This document shows, in pieces, positions 34,719-40,441 of a stretch of DNA of 40,441 bases. This DNA comes from Lentisphaerota bacterium (GTDB lineage Bacteria > Verrucomicrobiota > Lentisphaeria > Oligosphaerales > JABHEG01). The DNA is taken from assembly GCA_018676675.1 (NCBI GenBank), contig JABHEG010000154.1:1-40441 (forward strand). The letters run 5' to 3'. Made by a program: the position numbers and the translations under genes. Position 1 is the first letter of the stretch; each line of letters starts with the position of its first letter. The notes below the pieces were generated by a model. The model was not told the origin of the DNA. It saw only the letters and a program-made list of their open reading frames with translations, and did not search any database.

Positions 34719-34739
34719 CATCGACTTTGTGAGTCGATG
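34719..34739. promoter_or_regulatory. Palindrome upstream of the pectate-lyase-like gene
   Basis: CATCGACT (34719-34726) and AGTCGATG (34732-34739) form a perfect 8-bp inverted repeat with a 5-nt spacer, ending 19 bp before the ATG at 34759. It could be an operator or a leader hairpin that affects ribosome access. The region between 34529 and 34758 is otherwise without clear promoter boxes. Confidence 0.45.
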
Positions 34740-34758
34740 CTTGAAAGGCTGTAGGGCA

Positions 34759-36582
34759 ATGAAGAGATGTCTGGCACTGCCGATTCTGGCGTTCGTGTGC
34801 GTGCCACTTCTGAGTGGTTGGTCGGAAGACGTTGATGTGCGTGCGTTCGGGGCGAAGGGCGACGGTAAGACGGACGACACACAGGCGATCCAGGCTGCAT
34901 TCGACGCCGTGGCCAAGAAGGTGACGAGAACGCGCAAACGAGCAGACGGCGTTCCCGGGCGCGTGCTGGCCTATTCCTCCCCCGCAGTCCACTTCCCCGC
35001 CGGACAGTACCTTGTTTCCGAGACGATCCAGGTCAAAGGCCATGTGATCACCGGCGAGCGTTACGCCGCCCTGAACCAAGCCGATCCCGACAAGGATATC
35101 TTTGCCACTCGCTGGGCGCACTATCTGCACATCCAGGGGCTGGCGTTCGTCGGCGGCGCTATCCAGCTCAACCTGTACAACGGTAATCTGAGCGGCGGTG
35201 TCGTGACCGTGGAGGACTGTCAGTTCTGGCAGGCCGGCAAGTGGGCGCTGTACGTCGATATCGAGTCCACGACCTTCACCATGCAGAACTGTCACATCTA
35301 CGACGCCATGCAGGGAATGTACATCAACCGCAGCGACGTCGTCATGGCCCGGGATTGCTGGTGGGTGAACCACAAAGACATGAAGAACTGTGCCTTCATC
35401 GTGAACAAGGGACAACGGGTCTGCTTCGAGAACATCTGTGCAAATCCCCGTCCGAACGGGTTCGACCAGCGCTGGCTGGACAACTACTCGAAGAATCTGA
35501 CCATGCGGCAGATCCGTTTTGGCGGCGAGGGCGGCGGATTCACGCCAGTGGTGAACTACCGCCAGGCCAATCCGTTGGGCGTTGTCAGCAGCATCACGAT
35601 CGAGGACTCGTGGTGCTGCAACACATCCAACGCCAAGCGTCAGGCATTGGTGTACTGTGAGGAAGTCCCGAATATCATCAACTTACGGGGCAACACAGTG
35701 ACCAGCGAACACTTGGTGCAGATGGCGTCACGCATCGATTTGAGGACATACTTCAAGGAGCTGAAGATCCCCCGGTCCCAGCTTGCGTTCCAGGCGGAAG
35801 CCAACGTCGGAGGCCTGATTGACCAGCGATTGCCCAAAGGTCTGCAGCGACCAGCAGCCGCGCCTGACGTACCCTTCAAGAGCGTGTCGAAACGGGCCAC
35901 ACGGAAGCTCGTTCGTGCTGCTATTGCAGACTGGGAACAGCGGTTGGCTGGGAACTCGGGGCCGAGCGCACCAGCTGAGATAATCGACCCGAAGTCACCA
36001 TTCCCCTACAAATGGGACGGAATCGCCGCGCCGGACGTTGTCGGGGCCGAACACAACGGGCATTATCAGAAAACCGACCCCGCTGACTACCGTGAGGTCA
36101 CATTGACCAACGCGCACTGGGACGCCTCGGAGCAGATGGATGCCACACGCATCCGCAACAGCGAGTTCTTTGCCTTTGCCGAGGCGGGGACGGACCTGCT
36201 CTTCGTCTGGAAGCGCGAAGGACAGAACTGGCCGCACTTCACGGTCAAGGTCAAGGGCGTGGATCTGGACGCACACCCCTGGCTTACCTGGCGCGACAAA
36301 CGATCCGCTGCCCCCCCCGGCGCCTTCGTACGCGTCATCCTGCGTGATGCAGGAATCACGGCAAACGTGGGAACGACGACCTGGACACGGAATGTGTACC
36401 GCGCGCGCAATCTCAAAGAGGCGCTCGGAGTGGGCGGCGTTCAAGACTTGGAGCTCCGGTTCTACCCGAAAGCGCAGGGCTGGGTCAGCCGGGTGCGCGA
36501 CCAATCGAAGCCGAACGTACACTACAAGGCCGCTGCAGGATCCTATGGCGTTTTGGACTTCATCCGGTTCGAGACGGATTGA
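34759..36582 (+). CDS. Secreted pectate-lyase-superfamily (right-handed beta-helix) protein
   Basis: The 607-residue protein has a Sec signal (1-22) and opens with the Pectate_lyase_3 signature VDVRAFGAKGDGKTDDTQAI (26-45), found in rhamnogalacturonase, pectate-lyase-like and phage tailspike beta-helix proteins. The repeated short strand pattern with Asn and Gly turns (for example VTVEDCQFW, FTMQNCHIYDAMQGMYI, SITIEDSWCC) fits a beta-helix to about residue 330. After a linker, residues about 405-600 form a second, unrecognised domain (YREVTLTNAHWDAS, DLLFVWKREGQNWPHFTVKV). I chose ATG 34759, because the upstream in-frame part lacks a signal and the hydrophobic signal starts right here. Cleavage of a pectin-like polymer is suggested by family and context. 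Confidence 0.8.
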   Translation: MKRCLALPILAFVCVPLLSGWSEDVDVRAFGAKGDGKTDDTQAIQAAFDAVAKKVTRTRKRADGVPGRVLAYSSPAVHFPAGQYLVSETIQVKGHVITGERYAALNQADPDKDIFATRWAHYLHIQGLAFVGGAIQLNLYNGNLSGGVVTVEDCQFWQAGKWALYVDIESTTFTMQNCHIYDAMQGMYINRSDVVMARDCWWVNHKDMKNCAFIVNKGQRVCFENICANPRPNGFDQRWLDNYSKNLTMRQIRFGGEGGGFTPVVNYRQANPLGVVSSITIEDSWCCNTSNAKRQALVYCEEVPNIINLRGNTVTSEHLVQMASRIDLRTYFKELKIPRSQLAFQAEANVGGLIDQRLPKGLQRPAAAPDVPFKSVSKRATRKLVRAAIADWEQRLAGNSGPSAPAEIIDPKSPFPYKWDGIAAPDVVGAEHNGHYQKTDPADYREVTLTNAHWDASEQMDATRIRNSEFFAFAEAGTDLLFVWKREGQNWPHFTVKVKGVDLDAHPWLTWRDKRSAAPPGAFVRVILRDAGITANVGTTTWTRNVYRARNLKEALGVGGVQDLELRFYPKAQGWVSRVRDQSKPNVHYKAAAGSYGVLDFIRFETD

Positions 36583-36720
36583 CGGTCGATCGCGTACCTG
36601 AGACTATGGGACGCCACTCCGTCAGCAGCGTCTTCCGTTTCTTCGGACAACGCCAACAGCACAAGCCATTGGGATGCGGAGATCTGCCGTCTCCACCCGT
36701 TTCACAGCACGGAGCCCGCC

Positions 36721-37866
36721 ATGACTCCCAAAGAACGCATGCTCACTGCCATCGCCCACGCGGAACCGGACCGGGTGCCGGTCGGTGAATGGCAGTTCGG
36801 ACCGGAAATCGCGACTCCGGTGCTGGGTGACGAGTGCACGTGGCTCGGTGGTATGTCGCGCGCAAAGGCCCTGTGGGAAGGACGCCGCGACCAGGTCATC
36901 AACGAATGGAAGACCGGTCTCGTACGACTGGCGGAACACTACCAATGGGATGCCGTTCTCCTGCATGCGGTCATCGGCAGCGACACCGCGGTCGACGTGC
37001 CTGAACCAACGGGAGGAGGGACGTGGAAAACGGCCACCGGGGACGTCATTACTTATTCCGAGGAGACCGATCGCCTGTTCGTCACCGAGAAGGGAAACGC
37101 TCCGCCGACGGCGGACATCCCTGCGCCCGTGGACGATACACCGACGGCATCGGAGCTCGAGCTCATACGCCACGTTGTCAGTGTTCTTGGGGATACACAC
37201 TTCCTCTTCTCCGCCGCGCTGCGCGGGCACCCGCAGTTTCGCTATTCAAACGCAGCCGTCAGTGAGGTCGAACAGTGGGTCAGCCTGTACCAGGATCCCG
37301 ACGCCTTCCTTGAAGCGCGCATGCGCCACGTACGTACGCCGGAAGCGGACAGGGCAGTGCAAAGGGTGAAACTAGAAGGCCTCGACGGCGTCGCCTATGG
37401 TTGGGACTTTGGCTGCACGACCGGCCCGTTCATGTCCCCTGAGATGTTCCGGCGCGGCGTACAGCCGGTTCTTGCGGCCTGGGCTGACCTCGCCCATCGA
37501 CACGGGCTCGTGATGCTGTTGCATGCGTGCGGGAATAACCAGCCCTTGATGGATATGATAGTCGAAGCCGGCGTTGACGTGTATCAGTCGATTCAGACCG
37601 AAATGGATATCGTCGAGATGAAGACACGCTACGGGCAGAACATCACGCTTTGGGGCGGCATGCCTGCCGGCGACCTGGTACTGGGAAAGCCGGACGCGAT
37701 CAGGCGCGAAGGCGCGCGATACCTGCAAGCCTGCAAGCCCGGAGGCGGCTACATCTACGGAACGACGCACAGTGTCATGCCTGGCGCCCAGCTTGAGAAT
37801 TACCGCGCCATGCTCGCCGCACTGCAAGATGCTGGGAGATACGGCGGACGAGCGGCGTGCCCTTAG
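36721..37866 (+). CDS. URO-D superfamily protein, MtaA/methyltransferase-like
   Basis: The 381-residue cytosolic protein fits the URO-D superfamily: an N-terminal MTPKERMLTAIAHAEPDRVP segment and a barrel. It lacks the RQAGR substrate-binding motif of true HemE. It keeps His268-x-Cys270 (LLHACGNN) and a later Cys338 (LQACKPGGG), matching the His-x-Cys-xn-Cys zinc site of MtaA/CmuA-type methylcobamide methyltransferases. So a methyl-transfer role is likelier than uroporphyrinogen decarboxylation; no corrinoid protein is present nearby. The ATG at 36721 has GGAG six nucleotides upstream. It is in the same direction as its neighbours, 138 bp after the pectate-lyase-like gene and 63 bp before the GH-A lipoprotein. 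Confidence 0.85.
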   Translation: MTPKERMLTAIAHAEPDRVPVGEWQFGPEIATPVLGDECTWLGGMSRAKALWEGRRDQVINEWKTGLVRLAEHYQWDAVLLHAVIGSDTAVDVPEPTGGGTWKTATGDVITYSEETDRLFVTEKGNAPPTADIPAPVDDTPTASELELIRHVVSVLGDTHFLFSAALRGHPQFRYSNAAVSEVEQWVSLYQDPDAFLEARMRHVRTPEADRAVQRVKLEGLDGVAYGWDFGCTTGPFMSPEMFRRGVQPVLAAWADLAHRHGLVMLLHACGNNQPLMDMIVEAGVDVYQSIQTEMDIVEMKTRYGQNITLWGGMPAGDLVLGKPDAIRREGARYLQACKPGGGYIYGTTHSVMPGAQLENYRAMLAALQDAGRYGGRAACP

Positions 37867-37929
37867 CCCGGATGTTGCATGAGTTGGGGGTGCCCAAGAT
37901 ACAAGGCAGAGCATGTTGGAGTTACCCAT

Positions 37930-40368
37930 ATGAATGCCAATTTGAGACACCTGAATGCGGCCGCAGTAGCGGTGCTTCTGTGCGGCGGGTGCGCGACGAT
38001 CACCGTCCCGGATCCGCAGGAACGCTCAGGAGATCCCACATCACCGGTTTTCTACCGTCCCGATGTCGGCGTGGAATTCGGCACCCCAACGGTCTCAACG
38101 CCGGCTCCCGGTTCAGGTGGACTTCGAGCTATCGTTGACGAGAAGGGAGCCACGGCGGTTCTCAGGAACGATGCCAAGGTCGTTCTCTCCGATCAGACCA
38201 CCGCTTTCGGCAAGGGCGCTGTCTCCCAACACGTGACCGAGCAAGGCGATCTCACTCGCTCCCTGATGCAACGTGACACCGGCGCTGCCATGATCACCAA
38301 AGAGGTCATCTCCGGGCCGGACGAAGGCTGGATCCTGTGGACTGTTAAGAGCAAGGGGAAAGCGGCCAGAGCCACGGCCGCCGCGATCATCGACAAGCAA
38401 CAGCTTTCCCCTCCATACATCCTCTACCACGCCACCAACGGTCAGGCCGTGGTCGAGACCGGAGAACTCGCGTCAAAACCCGCAGGCTATGCCCTTCTCA
38501 GCGGTGGGGAAAAAGGCTACCAGGAGTTTCAGCTCGGCAGCTCCCGGCACCGCACGACCATCACCGTCGACGGAAAAACCAACCGGGTGACGCTGAAGGC
38601 CAAGATGGGTGTGCCGGAAAAGGGCACGACATACACCGCGTTCCGGTACGCGGTCGGGCACCCGGATCCATACCCCGAACTTTCGTGGGATCAGGCGCGG
38701 GAGCCTCGCGGCATCGTCGTGAGTCTGCTCGCGGACATTGTCCCGGATCGGTTCGTCATCATACCCACGCGGTCAACCCGCTACACACTCACCGGAAAAC
38801 CGCTGACGGTCCGGCTCAAGTACCACGCTGTTGACAACGTACAGCGCGACGTCGCCATCCAGTGCCGAGTCGTTGACATGTGGGAGAAGGTTGTCCGTGA
38901 GCAGACGTTCATGCTGAACAACCGGGGGAGGCGGTACGCCCGTCTGGACCTGCCCGTGGTCTGCAAAACCAACGGTGGTTACCGCATGGAAATCACCTAC
39001 ACAAGCGGGGATGTCACGCGAACACGGGAACTGGTCTGGGTGGCTATCCCGGATGTCCCGGACACCGGCATCCGGCCGGACTCCGTCTTCGGGGCGGCGA
39101 TCGGTGGAGGACATTTCACCTGGACGCTCGCCGGCCGGATCGGCCTGAAGTGGGATCGTGGTCACTGTGCCGTTGGCGACGCTCAGATCGGGAACATCCT
39201 CAAGGAGCGGGGCACGTACGATTGGCGCCGCATGGACAACGCCGCGGCCATGCAGGAAGCGTACGGAATCCTGGTTTCCCCAACCGTCAACGCCGGATGG
39301 CATGCGGACTGGGCCAATGCGCTCTTCAAAGAGGACTTCGACGCCTACCTGGACATGTATGTGAACGAGTACATCACGCCCTTGGTGAAACGCTACAAGG
39401 GCACGTTCCGTTTCTACGAGATCACCAATGAGCCGTACTTCCGGTACAAACACCGGCCGGAGGATTGGGTCCGCCTGATGAAGGCGTGCTACACGGCCAT
39501 CAAGGAGATGGATCCCGGAGCAACTGTCATCAGCACATGTGGTCCCGCCACGACTCACTACGGGCCAAGCTGGTATGAGAACACATTCTCAAAGGGAACG
39601 CTGACGTCCCAGGACGTGGTGTCCTGTCACCTCTACGCCCCCGGCGTGGCTGTGGGTGGTGCGCAGGCGCTCCGCGTTCGGACCGATGTGGAGACCATCC
39701 GCGGCCTGATGGAGAAGCATGGCGGCCCGGCGCTGCCGGTCATCAACAGTGAAGGCTCGATCAGCCTGCCGCCCTGCACCATGCACAAGCACCCGTCACA
39801 TTGGCGGCACATGCGCATCGACAAATGGCAGAAGCCCATGAAGCCGGTCGTTGAGTCACAGCGGTATTTCAAGCTTCTGACCATGCACAACGCCCTGGAC
39901 GTCAAGTTCTCCTGGCACATCTTCCACGGCGGCATCCATCTCTACCGGCACACGGGAGACTATGACGAGACGCCATTGTCCTTCCTCGCGACTCAGGCGG
40001 CTCTGGCCAAACACCTGGAAACCGCGGAGTTCGTGACCGAGATCCCCGTGCATGAAGAGGTCTACGCAGGCCTGTTCCGGAAAGGGGACGGCTGGATCGT
40101 TACCATGTGGTGTCCGAAGCAGATGGAAGACAGCTTCGTGCAAGTGACACTGCCGGTACCCCGCAAGCATTTCCGCATGTTCGACGTCTTTGACAATCCT
40201 CTTCCTGTGTATGGCGGGGATGGCGAGACTGATCTATTCGCCTCGTGGGAGAGTTACTTCCTGCTGATCAAAGGGCTGTCTGAGGATGATGTTCTGGCAG
40301 CCGAGGCTCTTGCAAAACCCCTCGGACCGCCCGCTTCCAGCGGCCGCCCCGAGGGGCTTTGCAGCTAA
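37930..40368 (+). CDS. Putative GH-A clan glycoside hydrolase lipoprotein (GH39/GH5-like)
   Basis: The 812-residue protein starts at ATG 37930 with GGAG upstream. It carries a lipoprotein-type signal ending LLCGGC, a slightly unusual lipobox, so it is probably anchored to the outer membrane. A large N-terminal beta region (about 40-375) precedes a TIM barrel (about 380-715). The barrel shows FRFYEITNEPYFRYK with Glu501 as acid/base after strand 4 and PVINSEGS with Glu608 as candidate nucleophile after strand 7, the pattern of clan A retaining hydrolases such as GH39. A small C-terminal beta domain follows. The final 20 residues (LAKPLGPPASSGRPEGLCS) are encoded by a palindrome (40312-40362) and look like an addition. 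It ends the gene row; an intrinsic terminator follows at 40383-40433. Confidence 0.78.
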   Translation: MNANLRHLNAAAVAVLLCGGCATITVPDPQERSGDPTSPVFYRPDVGVEFGTPTVSTPAPGSGGLRAIVDEKGATAVLRNDAKVVLSDQTTAFGKGAVSQHVTEQGDLTRSLMQRDTGAAMITKEVISGPDEGWILWTVKSKGKAARATAAAIIDKQQLSPPYILYHATNGQAVVETGELASKPAGYALLSGGEKGYQEFQLGSSRHRTTITVDGKTNRVTLKAKMGVPEKGTTYTAFRYAVGHPDPYPELSWDQAREPRGIVVSLLADIVPDRFVIIPTRSTRYTLTGKPLTVRLKYHAVDNVQRDVAIQCRVVDMWEKVVREQTFMLNNRGRRYARLDLPVVCKTNGGYRMEITYTSGDVTRTRELVWVAIPDVPDTGIRPDSVFGAAIGGGHFTWTLAGRIGLKWDRGHCAVGDAQIGNILKERGTYDWRRMDNAAAMQEAYGILVSPTVNAGWHADWANALFKEDFDAYLDMYVNEYITPLVKRYKGTFRFYEITNEPYFRYKHRPEDWVRLMKACYTAIKEMDPGATVISTCGPATTHYGPSWYENTFSKGTLTSQDVVSCHLYAPGVAVGGAQALRVRTDVETIRGLMEKHGGPALPVINSEGSISLPPCTMHKHPSHWRHMRIDKWQKPMKPVVESQRYFKLLTMHNALDVKFSWHIFHGGIHLYRHTGDYDETPLSFLATQAALAKHLETAEFVTEIPVHEEVYAGLFRKGDGWIVTMWCPKQMEDSFVQVTLPVPRKHFRMFDVFDNPLPVYGGDGETDLFASWESYFLLIKGLSEDDVLAAEALAKPLGPPASSGRPEGLCS
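40312..40362 (+). repeat. Palindrome overlapping the 3' end of the GH-A gene
   Basis: CCCCTCGG (40318-40325) pairs perfectly with CCGAGGGG (40349-40356), and GCAAA (40312-40316) pairs with TTTGC (40358-40362) across one mismatch, around a 23-nt loop. The palindrome lies inside the coding region and reaches to 4 nt before the TAA stop. It may be an inserted short palindromic repeat or a first part of the terminator. Confidence 0.6.
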
Positions 40369-40382
40369 TTTCTGGGCCTTCG

Positions 40383-40433
40383 GACGGTTTCTGCCCCGGG
40401 GCGGCGCTTGGGATGGCAAGAACCGTCGTTTTT
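40383..40433 (+). terminator. Intrinsic terminator after the GH-A lipoprotein gene
   Basis: GACGGTT (40383-40389) pairs with AACCGTC (40421-40427), and TGCC (40392-40395) pairs with GGCA (40415-40418) across a 2-nt internal loop. After one G, five T residues follow (40429-40433). Stem plus T-run 15 bp after the stop codon is the standard Rho-independent form. Confidence 0.72.
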
Positions 40434-40441
40434 GGGCACAC

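Noticed and set aside
36721..37866. True uroporphyrinogen decarboxylase (hemE)
   Set aside because: The RQAGR substrate-binding motif is missing and MtaA-type His-x-Cys and distal Cys are present; no other haem genes are nearby.
1..40441. tRNA, rRNA, complete insertion sequences, or a defence system
   Set aside because: I saw no tRNA-like cloverleaf sequence, no rRNA segments, no transposase or integrase, and no recognisable restriction, toxin or Cas genes. The NYN-LOTUS protein alone does not make a defence system.

Overview
The window looks like a chromosomal segment of a GC-rich, Gram-negative bacterium. Several products carry lipoprotein or Sec signals, Shine-Dalgarno sites are clear, and GTG starts occur. 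Very large secreted multidomain proteins (PQQ-type propellers with an embedded methyltransferase-like fold, CBM9, malectin, NPCBM, RGLX/YetA-type enzymes) sit beside Gfo/Idh/MocA, URO-D-type and zinc dehydrogenase proteins. That mix is typical of heterotrophic members of the PVC superphylum and its neighbours (Planctomycetota, Lentisphaerota, Hydrogenedentota). The exact phylum is inferred and not proven by the sequence.

Layout. Positions 1-122 hold the tail of an unidentified gene. Next comes about 1 kb without a convincing gene; it holds an operator-like triplet of TGTAGGTC half-sites and an inverted pair of GGTTCAC-type heptamer arrays. A minus-strand pair follows: folD and an orphan OppA-type lipoprotein. 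Then come a zinc alcohol dehydrogenase (+), a NYN-LOTUS putative RNase (-), a BNR/sialidase-like protein (+) and a secreted tandem-repeat papain-like-fold protein (+). A 1026-aa RGLX/YetA-type enzyme (-) ends 3 bp from the latter. A DUF47-PiT phosphate transport pair (+) is followed by a 1623-aa RGLX/YetA-type protein (-). The right half holds a PQQ-propeller/CBM9/malectin giant (-), a putative glycoside hydrolase with CBM9 and discoidin modules (+), a CBM9-esterase translationally coupled to a Gfo/Idh/MocA oxidoreductase (+), a P1-nuclease/phospholipase C-like protein fused to NPCBM (-), a pectate-lyase-superfamily protein (+), a URO-D/MtaA-like protein (+) and a GH-A clan lipoprotein (+) closed by an intrinsic terminator.

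Taken together, most genes fit capture and breakdown of complex plant or algal polysaccharide (rhamnogalacturonan or pectin-like) outside the cytoplasm. The products would then be handled inside by oxidoreductases and a URO-D-family protein. No SusC/SusD pair, transporter for large glycans, or local regulator is present, so this is not a classical PUL. The most unusual observations are: a malectin-tail relic abutting the stop codon of the 1623-aa gene, with an intact relative 5.5 kb away; a tandem papain-like protein whose two halves keep complementary halves of a Cys/His pair; a P1-nuclease-like domain fused to a carbohydrate-binding module; and heptamer repeats shared between two loci.
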